DNA of 64,000 bases from DATMFV01 sp035555975. GTDB lineage: Bacteria > Verrucomicrobiota > Verrucomicrobiia > Chthoniobacterales > Chthoniobacteraceae. This document shows positions 8,290-16,912 of the stretch, one piece after another; positions within the stretch are counted from its first letter, which is position 1, and each line of letters opens with the position of its first letter. The notes beneath the pieces are model-generated. The model was not told the origin of the DNA. It saw only the letters and a list, made by a program, of their open reading frames with translations, and searched no databases. The stretch covers positions 8,304 to 72,303 of the forward strand of contig DATMFV010000134.1 of NCBI GenBank assembly GCA_035555975.1, written 5' to 3'. The position numbers and the translations under genes were made by a program.

Positions 8290-10590
8290 CTATTGATCGA
8301 GTTCCTTGCGAAGTTTCCTGATCTCGCCTTCAGGGACATTTTTCACCTCCATCGCTGCGGCATAACGTTCCTGCGCGGCGGCGATGTCTCCCTGCGCCCG
8401 GGCGATGTCGCCGTAGGCCTTGAGGAGACGAAACTTCCAGAGTCCCTTCTCGCGATCAGGCTCGATTTGATCAAGAAGCTGGCTCGCCTCGTCGTACCGC
8501 TTTTCCTTGAGCAGCAGGTCGAGCGCGGCGTAACGCGCCTTTCTGGCCAGCCTGCGCCATGGCACGGCCACTTTGTTCCCCCCGCCCTTGGCGGCTTCGC
8601 CAAAGATCGCAATCGCTGCGGCATTGTCGCCACGCTGGTCCCGGTAGACTTCGCCAAGCGCCACCTGCGCCTCCAGCAGGGCGGCCGGATCGTGGGCGAG
8701 GCGGACGGCGGTTTCCAGATGACGGGCGGCGGCCTCGCCATCCCCGGCCTTCGCGGCGGCGACCCCTTTCTCGTACGCCTCCTTTGCGCCGTAGATACCG
8801 CGCATCGGCTCGCACTCATTGGCCACGATAGCTACCCGCTTCCCGTAAAGGCCCTCTCCGGCCTTGGTCTTCGCCGCTTCAAGGATCTCAAAGAAACGCT
8901 GGATGTCGGCTTCCTTGAGGAAGAAATTTTCATCCGACGCCTTGCGTCCGCCCGGTTGCATCCAGACCTTCTCGGCATGGGTGAAAAACGCCTTCATCTC
9001 CTCCGCCGCCGGGCCGTAAAATTTGCGGCAGTATTCGTCGAGAAAGGCGGGAAGGTCGAGATCCGGGTCCCAATAGAGCCGGGCCTGCACCAGGTACGGG
9101 TAGTGATTGAGGCCGGGGTTCTGCATCTGATCGCGCCCGTAGCTGCATTCCACATACTCGCCCTTCGACTTGCCGCGCAGGTCCTGCGCATCTTCCTGCA
9201 TGATGCGGGTAAAGATCGCGGGCACGCCGGGGAGCTGGCGGCGCGGCTCGTGGCTGAGGTAGTATTCCCAGATGTAAAACTCGCCGTTGCCCATTTTGGC
9301 GATCCAGTCGTTGCGTTCCTTGCGGATCTCTTCGCGCCGGGCGGGGTCGATCATTTCCGTTGAGCGTGTCTGACAATAGACTACGCCGAGATTGGGGCTG
9401 AACCGGTCAATATCCAGCGGCACGGCGCGGCCATACCCGTACGCCAGCCCGGTGATGAACTTGTCCGGGTGCTTTTTCGCCACCCCCTGGGCCACTTCGT
9501 TGACGAAGTTCCAGATATAGTCGCTAAAGCGGCCCCGATCGCCGCGCTCTTTGCGGTCCCACCCGGCAGCGGCGTCGCGGTCGTCGATGGAGACAAACCC
9601 GTCCGCCGGTGCGGCGGAGGCGTTGTCCACCATCGGGTAGCGCTTAAAAAACTCGTCGGCGAAGTCGATCATCTCATCGCGCAGCGGCGCGGCGAGGCGC
9701 GGGGCGGGGGTGCGCCGGGTGCCGCCGCCGTGCGCCGCCTTGATTTTTCCAAACGGCGTCTCGCCGTTGACCACGGCGAAAAACTCCGGGTTCGGGTTCG
9801 GCGTCTGCGGGGTGACCCGGCTCACAAAAGGCGTGCCGTGGGCGTGCCAGAAGATTTTTGCCATCCCTAGCTTCTGGCGCTTCCACCAGAGGAAACCTTC
9901 CAGGTCGCTCGCGGGGAAGGTGTAACGCATGTACCGGACCGGAAAGACCGGCGACGCTTCGCGCTCCTGCGTTTCGATCGCGATGGTGCGCTGCTCCGGG
10001 ATTACCGTGCCGGTCGCCGTGTCCGGGTAGTACCAGCGCACGCCGAGCTGTTCGAGAAAATCGTAGACGGCAAAAAGGGTGCCCGTCGGGTCGTAATGGG
10101 AGAAGCCGAGTTCCGGGCTCAGGTTGCGCGGATTATAGAGACCGTTGTAGGGTAGCGACCATTTCCTTCCGGTCAGTTTCTGCCATTCCCCGGTCAGCCG
10201 GGGGACATCATCGGTCGATTTAAAGCCGGGCGGGAGCGCGCCGAAGCTGAAATCCTTCCCTGCGAGCACCAGCGCCCGGTCGCCCGCCACAATGCGGTAG
10301 CCTTCCATCGGCAGCTTCTCAAGAGAGACGCCGAGCCGGCGGGTAGCCTCTTGCTCGCCCACATAGACCGGGTAAACCCCCTCCCTGCCGCTTGGGGCGT
10401 GAACGATCGGCACCTGCGCCCCGCTCATTTTCCGCAAATGCTCCTGTAACTCCCTCGCGGCAAAACGGACCTGCGGAAGCGCCTCCTCGCGTACGATGAT
10501 TTCGCTGACCGGCTTCCCGTCCACCACCAGGTCGGCGGCGGAAAGAAACACCGTGGGCAACAGGAAAAACAAACAGATCAGAGGTTTCAT
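8290..10590 (-). CDS. DUF4838 domain-containing exported protein with TPR-like C-terminus
   Basis: A 766-residue protein with a Sec signal peptide (MKPLICLFFLLPTVFLSAAD). An N-terminal alpha-glucuronidase/GH20b-like domain follows (about residues 22-140), then the DUF4838 catalytic-like region: YDPTGTLFAVYDFLEQLGVR, FWHAHGTPFVSRVT, FYIWEYYLSHEPRR, CSYGRDQMQNPGLNHYPYLV and YWDPDLDLPAFLDEYC. From about residue 600 the sequence turns into alanine-rich TPR-like helices (AAARHLETAVRLAHDPAALL, AAIAIFGEAAKGGGN). It is a close paralogue of the next gene upstream (10612-12891); the mature N-termini are nearly identical. The enzymatic activity of DUF4838 is not firmly known, and glycoside hydrolysis of a uronic-acid or amino-sugar glycan is an inference from fold and context. 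Confidence 0.9.
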   Translation of the reverse strand: MKPLICLFFLLPTVFLSAADLVVDGKPVSEIIVREEALPQVRFAARELQEHLRKMSGAQVPIVHAPSGREGVYPVYVGEQEATRRLGVSLEKLPMEGYRIVAGDRALVLAGKDFSFGALPPGFKSTDDVPRLTGEWQKLTGRKWSLPYNGLYNPRNLSPELGFSHYDPTGTLFAVYDFLEQLGVRWYYPDTATGTVIPEQRTIAIETQEREASPVFPVRYMRYTFPASDLEGFLWWKRQKLGMAKIFWHAHGTPFVSRVTPQTPNPNPEFFAVVNGETPFGKIKAAHGGGTRRTPAPRLAAPLRDEMIDFADEFFKRYPMVDNASAAPADGFVSIDDRDAAAGWDRKERGDRGRFSDYIWNFVNEVAQGVAKKHPDKFITGLAYGYGRAVPLDIDRFSPNLGVVYCQTRSTEMIDPARREEIRKERNDWIAKMGNGEFYIWEYYLSHEPRRQLPGVPAIFTRIMQEDAQDLRGKSKGEYVECSYGRDQMQNPGLNHYPYLVQARLYWDPDLDLPAFLDEYCRKFYGPAAEEMKAFFTHAEKVWMQPGGRKASDENFFLKEADIQRFFEILEAAKTKAGEGLYGKRVAIVANECEPMRGIYGAKEAYEKGVAAAKAGDGEAAARHLETAVRLAHDPAALLEAQVALGEVYRDQRGDNAAAIAIFGEAAKGGGNKVAVPWRRLARKARYAALDLLLKEKRYDEASQLLDQIEPDREKGLWKFRLLKAYGDIARAQGDIAAAQERYAAAMEVKNVPEGEIRKLRKELDQ

Positions 10591-10611
10591 AGAATAAAAG
10601 AGAGGGAAGTT

Positions 10612-12891
10612 CTATTCTTCGAGGCGGCGGCGCATCTCCTCCACCATGGTCTTGGGTGCGTCCGCCACTGCGGCGGCCTTTGCGTAGTATTCTTTTGCCT
10701 TTGCCTTGTCTCCCCGGGCCTGGGCGACTTCTCCATAAGCCCGGAAAAGAACCAGTTTCCAGTAACCGCTCTGCCGCTTCTCCTCGACCGTATCAAGGAG
10801 GGCCACGGCTTCGTCATACCGCGCCTGCCCGCGCAGCAGTTCCGCACAACGGTAGAGGGCCTTCCGCCGGACCCGGCGAACGTTGACCGGCAGCGTTTTG
10901 TCCCGGATCGCCAGCCCCTCCTCCAGAACCTTGATCGCGGCGGCCGCGTCGTCGAGTTGCACGGCGTGGACTTCAGCCAGGGCGACCAACGCCTTCAAGC
11001 GGGCTGCGGGGTCGGTGGTATTCTGTGCGGCGGCTTCCAAAAGGGCTGCGGCGGCCTTCCCCTCCCCCTTTTCAGCGGCGGCCACACCTTCGGTATAGCT
11101 ATCCTTTCCGTGATGGAAGGCCCGCATGTCCAGGCACTCGGTTTCCACGGCGGCCACGCGGCGGTCGTAAATCGCCTCTTCAGCCTTGCCGGTTTTGGCG
11201 CGGGCCTGTGCCAGAATGGCGAAAAACCGGTCCACGTCCTTCTCCTTGAGGAAGGAATCCTCCCTGCCAATCGTGCGCGGGCCGGGGCGCATCCAGACTT
11301 CCTCGGCAAAGGTCAGGAACGCTTTCATCTCCTCTGCCGCCGGGCCGTAATACTTCCGGCAATATTCATCCAGGAAAGCGTCGAGGTCGAGGTCCGGGTT
11401 CCAGTAGAGCCGGGCCTGCACCAGGTACGGGTAGTGATTGAGCGCCGCATACCTCATCGGCGTGCCATAGCTGCACTCCACATACTCTCCCTTTGACTTG
11501 CCGCGCAGCAGCCGCGCGTCGTCCTGCATGATGCGGGTAAAGATGATCGGCACCCCGGGAAGCTGATGGTGCGGACGGTGGCCGAGGTAATATTCCCAGA
11601 TGTAGAACTCGGAATTGCCCATCTTGGCCAGCCACGCCTCGCGGTCGGCGATCAACGCCTTGCGCTCCGCCGGGTCGACCATCTGCTGGTTGCGATGCTG
11701 GCAGTAGATCACGCCGAGGTTCGGGCTCAGTTGGTCAATCTCCAGCGGTACCAGACGCGCCTGGCTGTAGGCCAGCCCCAGGACCGTCTTGTCAGGGTGC
11801 TTTCTGGCCACCCCTTCGGCCACTTCGTTGACAAACTTCCAGACGTAATCGGAAAACCGCCCCGAGCGCCCGCGTTCCTCGCGGTCCCAACCGGCGGCGC
11901 GGTCGCGGTCGTCGATCTTCACCAACCCGTCGGACTGGCCGATGGCGCAGGTCCGGCTCTGTGGGCACCATTCAAAAAACTTGTCGGCAAACTCGATCAT
12001 CGCATCGCGCAGCGGCGGCGCGAGCCGTGGAGGCGGGGTTCCCTTCTTGGAACCGATCGGCATCTTCCCGTCGATCTGCGCAAGAAACTCCGGGTGGACC
12101 TCCTGCATGTTCCGGGTGACATAGCTAACCCCGTGGCCAAACCAGACATTCTCCGACATCCCCAGCTTCTGCCGCTTGAACCAGAGAAACCCCTCCAGAT
12201 CCATCGAACGCATCCCCCAGTTCATATAACGTATCGCAAAGACCGGCGCGGCAGAGTGGTCCTGCGGCTCGGCTGAAACGGTGCGCAACCGGGGGATCAC
12301 CGTGCCGGTTTCCGAATCCGGGTAGTACCAGCGCACGCCGAGCTGTTCGAGAAAATCGTAGACAGCGAAGAGCGTGCCGGTCGGGTCGTAGACGGAAAAC
12401 CCGACGGCTTCATTCCGGCCACGCGGGTTATAAAGACCGCTGAACCCGGTCGGCGCAAGCTGCCATGGCCGACCGGTGATCTTCTGCCATTCTTCGTTGA
12501 GCCGGGGAAGATCGTCCATTGAGTTGAACCCCGCCGGAAGAGGGGGAAAAATGGCATCGCGCCCCGCCAGCACGAGCGCCTTCCCGCTGGCGACCACGCG
12601 GTAGCCTTCCATCGGCAGTTTTTTCAGGTCAACCCCGAGCGCCCGCGTTTGCGCCTGTTCGCCCACATAGATCGGAAAGACCTCTCCTCCGCTGCTGCTC
12701 GCGACCATCGGCACCACCGCCCCGCTGATCTTTTCCAGGTGGGTCTGCAATTCCTTCGCGGCGAAACGGACCTGCGGCAGCGCGTCCTGTGCCACGATGA
12801 TCTCGCTGACCGGCTTCCCGTCGACCACCAGATCGGCGGCGGAAAGAAAAACCGTCGGTACAAAAAAGAGAAAACCGAGAAGATATTTCAT
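10612..12891 (-). CDS. DUF4838 domain-containing exported protein with TPR-like C-terminus (tandem paralogue)
   Basis: A 759-residue protein with the same architecture as its downstream neighbour: signal peptide (MKYLLGFLFFVPTVFLSAAD), N-terminal GH20b-like domain, DUF4838 region (FYIWEYYLGHRPHH, CSYGTPMRYAALNHYPYLV) and a TPR-like tail from about residue 610. The ATG at 12891 is preferred over the overlapping TTG at 12894 because it opens the signal peptide directly. Only 21 bp separate it from the second copy, so the two arose by tandem duplication and are surely co-transcribed. It starts 13 bp after the PEP-CTERM gene. Both copies look intact, with no frameshift. Confidence 0.9.
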   Translation of the reverse strand: MKYLLGFLFFVPTVFLSAADLVVDGKPVSEIIVAQDALPQVRFAAKELQTHLEKISGAVVPMVASSSGGEVFPIYVGEQAQTRALGVDLKKLPMEGYRVVASGKALVLAGRDAIFPPLPAGFNSMDDLPRLNEEWQKITGRPWQLAPTGFSGLYNPRGRNEAVGFSVYDPTGTLFAVYDFLEQLGVRWYYPDSETGTVIPRLRTVSAEPQDHSAAPVFAIRYMNWGMRSMDLEGFLWFKRQKLGMSENVWFGHGVSYVTRNMQEVHPEFLAQIDGKMPIGSKKGTPPPRLAPPLRDAMIEFADKFFEWCPQSRTCAIGQSDGLVKIDDRDRAAGWDREERGRSGRFSDYVWKFVNEVAEGVARKHPDKTVLGLAYSQARLVPLEIDQLSPNLGVIYCQHRNQQMVDPAERKALIADREAWLAKMGNSEFYIWEYYLGHRPHHQLPGVPIIFTRIMQDDARLLRGKSKGEYVECSYGTPMRYAALNHYPYLVQARLYWNPDLDLDAFLDEYCRKYYGPAAEEMKAFLTFAEEVWMRPGPRTIGREDSFLKEKDVDRFFAILAQARAKTGKAEEAIYDRRVAAVETECLDMRAFHHGKDSYTEGVAAAEKGEGKAAAALLEAAAQNTTDPAARLKALVALAEVHAVQLDDAAAAIKVLEEGLAIRDKTLPVNVRRVRRKALYRCAELLRGQARYDEAVALLDTVEEKRQSGYWKLVLFRAYGEVAQARGDKAKAKEYYAKAAAVADAPKTMVEEMRRRLEE

Positions 12892-12904
12892 CAAAGAAAA
12901 AGGT

Positions 12905-14131
12905 TTAGATCCGCCGCAGCCGGGCCGCCGCCATGGCGAGGCCGCCCCCCAGAAGCAGGAGGGCGCTGCCCGGCTCGGGGATGACCTGGTAAGTCAGGTA
13001 AAGGTCGTTGCCGCTCTGTTTGAATCCAAAAGCCCCGCCGGTGATCGCAAAGGGGTTTCCCAGCGAATCCACCGTGGGGGTGCCGAGCGTGAACGCCCCC
13101 AACGCGGCGGCATTGGTGTTGTCGAAAATGAGCCACTCCTGATCCGCGCTCCAGAAGACGTCCGCAAAATCGACCGTGGAACCGGCCCCGTTGAAGGTCA
13201 GGTTGAAGATCGCCCCCTCCTCCACCTCCAGCGAACCGGCGGAGACATCCACGCCGTCAAACGCCGTGCCGCGCCCCGCCGCGGTGTTCCCTTTCAACTC
13301 AAACTGAAACTGCGCCCCGCTCTCCAGTGTCAACCCGTCGGTAAAACTCAAGACCCCCGCCGCACCGGGAGCGCTTCCGGGATCGAGCCTGCCGCCGCTT
13401 TCCACCGTCGTCTTCCGGCCCACCGTCCCGCTGCCGCCCAGCCGCCCGGTATTCTCAACCAGCACCGTGGCGGCCGCGCCGGTGGTGTTGACGGCAAACG
13501 TATTGTTCACCAGAAGCGTCCCGTTCGCACGAAGGGAAAGATTCCCGGTAAACAAAGTGGAAAACTGCGTGTCGGTGGCATCGGCGGCAAACACCAGCAA
13601 CCCCGCGCCTTCCACCGCCACCGCCCCGGCTTTCTGGAACTCGGCACGCTCTCCCGACAGGCGCAGTTCACCCGCCGCCACGGAAATCACTGTGTCGGAG
13701 GTAAAGTAAAGGCGCTTGTTGACCACCACCAGGTTTCCGGAACTCTTGTTGATCTGCGCCGTGCCACCGTCGGCATTCAGCGTCAGATTGGCGGAAGTGC
13801 TACCCGCACCGAGTGTCATGGTATACAACCCTTCCCCGCCATCGCCCACGTTGAGAATACCGACCGATGGATTGCCGGAAAAGGTCACCGTCAGGTTTCC
13901 TTCAAGGAGAGGGGTGATATTCGCCGTATCCCCCGCCTCGGGGTACTCAATACCGGTGCCATCACCCCAGTTGGCGCCATCCATCCAGAGGTAGCTGTGG
14001 ATGGGCGGGTCGTTCTGCGGGTAGTTCCTCGTTTTGTTCCAGTCATACGTCGCCGCGGACGCCGCCATGGAACTCCCAAGCCATCCGATGACGGCAAGAA
14101 GGCGGACCCATAAAGGAGAGAACAGTTTCAT
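12905..14131 (-). CDS. PEP-CTERM sorting domain protein with autotransporter-associated repeats
   Basis: A 408-residue secreted protein. It has a signal peptide (VRLLAVIGWLGSSMAASAA at about residues 7-25) and a long low-complexity beta-solenoid with passenger-associated repeat character (VLVENTGRLGGSGTVGR, TTVESGGRLDPGSAPG, TLESGAQFQFELKGN). It ends in a canonical PEP-CTERM anchor, VIPEPGSALLLLGGG plus a hydrophobic helix and the basic tail RLRRI. PEP-CTERM proteins are processed by an exosortase and tied to exopolysaccharide; no exosortase is in the window. The ATG at 14131 is chosen because it opens the signal peptide; an upstream TTG at 14167 is possible. It is the first gene of the nine-locus minus-strand run and has repeated CGTACAATT motifs upstream. 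Confidence 0.9.
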   Translation of the reverse strand: MKLFSPLWVRLLAVIGWLGSSMAASAATYDWNKTRNYPQNDPPIHSYLWMDGANWGDGTGIEYPEAGDTANITPLLEGNLTVTFSGNPSVGILNVGDGGEGLYTMTLGAGSTSANLTLNADGGTAQINKSSGNLVVVNKRLYFTSDTVISVAAGELRLSGERAEFQKAGAVAVEGAGLLVFAADATDTQFSTLFTGNLSLRANGTLLVNNTFAVNTTGAAATVLVENTGRLGGSGTVGRKTTVESGGRLDPGSAPGAAGVLSFTDGLTLESGAQFQFELKGNTAAGRGTAFDGVDVSAGSLEVEEGAIFNLTFNGAGSTVDFADVFWSADQEWLIFDNTNAAALGAFTLGTPTVDSLGNPFAITGGAFGFKQSGNDLYLTYQVIPEPGSALLLLGGGLAMAAARLRRI

Positions 14132-14160
14132 GATCAAAGGAGGGAATTGGTTAGACTTAA

Positions 14161-14208
14161 CGTACAATTAAAAATCAACGCTTACGGCACAAGCTTTTTC
14201 GTACAATT
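14161..14208. promoter_or_regulatory. direct repeats upstream of the glycan cluster (candidate operator)
   Basis: CGTACAATT occurs at 14161-14169 and again at 14200-14208, 39 bp apart and 30-77 bp upstream of the first gene of the minus-strand cluster. Read on the minus strand the units are AATTGTACGTT and AATTGTACGAA. LacI-type operators usually have a central CG, and these motifs contain one, so binding by the LacI protein encoded at 7160-8251 is conceivable. The rest of the divergent 300-bp gap (14132-14432) holds no gene that I can support. Confidence 0.35.
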
Positions 14209-14432
14209 TTTTAACGACGCCCGTTCCAATCCACCCGTTTCCCGGAAAATCTCCCGGAAATCGCCTCGTTTTTAACTGTTGGAACAATTGAAAAACCCGG
14301 GGTTTCCTCCACCCGCGGGCTCAACCCGGCGCGCTTCCCCCGATTTCCATCCAAAAACGGACGGCCCCGGCCATTTGCCAAAGTCAACCTTTTCCACCTT
14401 GCGCTATCGGCCAAACCGCCATAACTAAACCC

Positions 14433-15125
14433 ATGCCCGAGCACAATGAGCCGGAAAAAGTGTGGGACGAATACGATTGGGAGCGCTTCCTGCAGGCGCA
14501 GGACCGGAAGACCGAAGAGTATATGGAACTGCTCGAACAATCCGTCGACGATCCTGATCGCGACCAGATCATCGCCAAAGCGATGGGATGGACCCACCTC
14601 CTTGACCCGGAAGAACCCGAGTGGGTCGATTTCCCCGAAATACCGGCCGCCTCTTCCGACGCTCCGCGCGGCTCCTGTGGGGAAACGCCGGGCGACGGGA
14701 GCGGGGACGACCACGCCCATTCCCTCGACGACGAGGAAAGCGCCTCGTTTGAGTCGCACCCGCTCTATCAGGCGAGCCTTTCGCTGACCGACTGGGTCGA
14801 CCGGCTTTTCGCCACCCTCGGCGAATGCCAGAACCACCCCGCCGCCCTGGAACTGGCGACCCATTGCGCCATGGCCAACGCCAAGCTGGCCGCCGCCCTG
14901 AGCGACGACCGGATGGACGAGCCGGGGATGACCATCGCCTACCTGAAGCGGGCGCTCAAGGCGGTCACCACCGCGCTGGAAGCCAGCCGGGTGTTCGCCC
15001 GCGAAGCGCGCCTGCCCGCCTCGCGCCGCCAACGGCTCCACAGCCGCCTCTTCCACCTCCGCGACGGGATCATCTCCCTGATGGGCGAATATCGCGGCCA
15101 ATGGCGGCAACGTTTCCGGCCTTGA
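14433..15125 (+). CDS. conserved hypothetical protein, acidic, helical
   Basis: A 230-residue soluble protein that I do not recognise. The N-terminal third is strongly acidic and helical (WDEYDWERFLQAQDRKTEEY, QSVDDPDRDQIIAKAMGW). The middle is a low-complexity acidic linker. The C-terminal half is an Ala/Leu-rich helical bundle (HCAMANAKLAAALSDDRMDE, YLKRALKAVTTALEASRVFA) that resembles TPR-like or four-helix proteins. There is no signal peptide or membrane segment. It starts at ATG 14433 and lies 62 bp upstream of the ECF sigma factor gene on the same strand, so it may belong with that regulatory operon. Codon use matches the host. Confidence 0.75.
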   Translation: MPEHNEPEKVWDEYDWERFLQAQDRKTEEYMELLEQSVDDPDRDQIIAKAMGWTHLLDPEEPEWVDFPEIPAASSDAPRGSCGETPGDGSGDDHAHSLDDEESASFESHPLYQASLSLTDWVDRLFATLGECQNHPAALELATHCAMANAKLAAALSDDRMDEPGMTIAYLKRALKAVTTALEASRVFAREARLPASRRQRLHSRLFHLRDGIISLMGEYRGQWRQRFRP

Positions 15126-15187
15126 AAACTTTTTCTTCCTTTTCTTCCTTTCTTTGTGAATGAAGCACGGGGTGTTCCGTCCAAAAG

Positions 15188-15829
15188 ATGCGTGAAGTGA
15201 CGCCAGCCACCGACCACGACCGCCCCGCAGGGAGCGGGTCCGACGATCTTCCGACCGACGAAACCGCTCTCATCGAACGGGCGCGCCGGGGGGAGACCGC
15301 GGCTTTTGACGCGCTCGTCACGCTCCATCGCCAGAAAGTGTACGCCACCATTTACAACGCCACCCGCAACGAAGAAGATGCCTGGGATCTCTCGCAGGAG
15401 ACTTTTCTCAAGGCGTGGAAGAGCCTGCACCTCTTTCGCGGGCAGTCGTCGTTTTTCACCTGGCTTTACCGGATCGCCACCAATGTGAGCATCGACTGGC
15501 TGCGGCGCAAAAAAATCCAGAGCGGCACGCCGTTTGACGACACCATCCTGCCTGAAAGCTTCGAACCGGGCTCGCACACCGCGCCGCGCCGGGAGGCGAC
15601 CCCGCGCCGACAGATCGAGAACCGGGAAATCCGCCGGAGGATCGAAGCCGCCATCGAGACCCTCTCGCCGGAACACCGGATGGTGATCACCCTGCGCGAA
15701 CTCGAAGGCGAGAGCTACGAAGCGATCGCCGAGGCGGTCGGCTGTTCGCTCGGCACCGTCATGTCGCGCCTCTTTTACGCACGCAAGAAACTGCAACTCG
15801 CACTCAAGGATCTCTATGAAACCGTTTGA
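15188..15829 (+). CDS. RNA polymerase ECF sigma factor
   Basis: A 213-residue sigma-70 family protein of the ECF type. Region 2 is clear (FDALVTLHRQKVYATIYNAT, EDAWDLSQETFLKAWKSLHL, SSFFTWLYRIATNVSIDWLR), and region 4 has the DNA-binding helix-turn-helix (LSPEHRMVITLRELEGESYE, AIAEAVGCSLGTVMSRLFYA). An acidic linker of about 45 residues separates them. Its 3' end overlaps the next gene by 14 bp, and that gene is a membrane protein with anti-sigma-like layout, so this is a typical sigma/anti-sigma pair. It directs RNA polymerase to an unknown regulon, probably for envelope or environmental stress. Confidence 0.95.
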   Translation: MREVTPATDHDRPAGSGSDDLPTDETALIERARRGETAAFDALVTLHRQKVYATIYNATRNEEDAWDLSQETFLKAWKSLHLFRGQSSFFTWLYRIATNVSIDWLRRKKIQSGTPFDDTILPESFEPGSHTAPRREATPRRQIENREIRRRIEAAIETLSPEHRMVITLRELEGESYEAIAEAVGCSLGTVMSRLFYARKKLQLALKDLYETV

Positions 15830-16349
15830 GGAAACCTATACCGCCTGGCTCGATGGCGAGCTTTCGCCGGAGGAGGCCCGCGCGTTTGAAGCCGGGCTCG
15901 ATCCCCGGCAGCGCGCCGAAGCCGAGGCCGAGCGCGCCGCCACCCGGGCGCTGGGCGACCTGCTTCGCCACCACCTGCCGACGCCGCCGCTTCCCAACCC
16001 CGACTTTTTCAACCACTCCCTTCTTGAGCGGATCGCCGCTGAAGAACGGGCCGCCGCCCCGGCACCGGCGCGCTCCGGATCGCCGTTCCTCCGCCTCTTC
16101 TGGGCCACCCTCTCCGGAGCCGCCGTCGCCGCAATCACGCTCGCCGCCGTCGTCGTGACCACCGGCGCGCCGCGCATGACCACCGACTTCTACGCCGTCA
16201 CCCCGCCCGGCGAAGGCGACTACTACGCGGAAATCCTGGAAAGCGAGCCGGGGCAGCCGACCATCTCCGCCTACGCCTTTCACTCCTCGAGCGAACAGCT
16301 CACCGTCCTCTGGCTCGACGGGCTCGACTACCTCCCCGCCGAGCCATGA
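15816..16349 (+). CDS. probable anti-sigma factor (single-pass membrane protein)
   Basis: A 177-residue protein whose start overlaps the sigma factor gene by 14 bp. The N-terminus (FEETYTAWLDGELSPEEARA, FEAGLDPRQRAEAEAERAAT) is the usual short helical anti-sigma segment, but the zinc-binding HxxxCxxC motif is absent. One membrane helix follows (LFWATLSGAAVAAITLAAVV, about residues 90-112), then a short extracytoplasmic domain ending YAFHSSSEQLTVLWLDGLDY. Cytoplasmic sequestration of the sigma factor and an outside sensing part are inferred from this layout and the overlap. Its stop codon overlaps the next start (ATGA). Confidence 0.8.
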   Translation: MKPFEETYTAWLDGELSPEEARAFEAGLDPRQRAEAEAERAATRALGDLLRHHLPTPPLPNPDFFNHSLLERIAAEERAAAPAPARSGSPFLRLFWATLSGAAVAAITLAAVVVTTGAPRMTTDFYAVTPPGEGDYYAEILESEPGQPTISAYAFHSSSEQLTVLWLDGLDYLPAEP

Positions 16350-16831
16350 ACACCCTCCCCCGCTCCCGCCCCCCTTTCGGCTGGCCGGTGGCGGCGCTTG
16401 CGATCGTCGCCGCGCTCGCCTTCGGGGCCTTCTGCGCCAATGCCGGCGCCGCAGACCGGGAAGTCGTCTGGACCGGGTTGATCTACGCCACCAACGAAGG
16501 CGGCCCCGACCGGACCCCCGCCGTCCTCGCGCCCTACGCCCGGCAGATCAAAAAAGTCTTCGGTTACAACCGGCTCCAGCTCCTGGGCGAGCAACGCAAG
16601 GTGATGGACCGCCACCAGAAGCAATGGTCGCTCGTCCCGGGCAAGGGGTTCGTGCTCCAGGTCGACAGCCGGAAAAAAGGAACCCGGGGCTGTCACCTCC
16701 ACCTCGCGCTCTCGCGGCAGAAGAAACTGCTCGTCAAGACCGACGCCATGCTCGCCCCCCACAGCCCGCTCTTCTTCCGGGGTCCGCTCTACGGGCGCGG
16801 CCAGTTGATCATCGCCGTCATGGTGGAATAG
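16346..16831 (+). CDS. small secreted hypothetical protein of the sigma operon
   Basis: A 161-residue protein with a signal peptide (VAALAIVAALAFGAFCANAGA) that starts in a 4-bp ATGA overlap with the anti-sigma-like gene. The mature part (REVVWTGLIYATNEGGPDRT, KVFGYNRLQLLGEQRKVMDR, GRGQLIIAVMVE) is a compact mixed alpha/beta sequence that I cannot assign to a family. Tight coupling suggests it is a periplasmic partner of the anti-sigma factor or part of the signal being sensed. A possible hairpin terminator follows directly. Confidence 0.75.
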   Translation: MNTLPRSRPPFGWPVAALAIVAALAFGAFCANAGAADREVVWTGLIYATNEGGPDRTPAVLAPYARQIKKVFGYNRLQLLGEQRKVMDRHQKQWSLVPGKGFVLQVDSRKKGTRGCHLHLALSRQKKLLVKTDAMLAPHSPLFFRGPLYGRGQLIIAVMVE

Positions 16832-16864
16832 GGGAGGCGCGCGCTCTCCCCGAGGGGATTTTTT
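16831..16864 (+). terminator. possible intrinsic terminator after the sigma operon
   Basis: GGGGAG and CTCCCC can pair around a GC-rich loop, followed by GAGGGG and a run of six T residues. The hairpin is separated from the T run by several bases, so this is a weak call. It lies exactly between the end of the sigma-factor operon and the nifS gene. Confidence 0.35.
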
Positions 16865-16912
16865 GGGGTGGCACTTCCCCTGTTTTTGAACTACTGTTTT
16901 CGCCCACTTCTT

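Noticed and set aside
16870..16885. Sigma-54-like promoter TGGCAC-N5-CTGT upstream of nifS
   Set aside because: The -12 element lacks the GC dinucleotide, and nothing else links nifS to sigma-54 control; one such near match is expected by chance.
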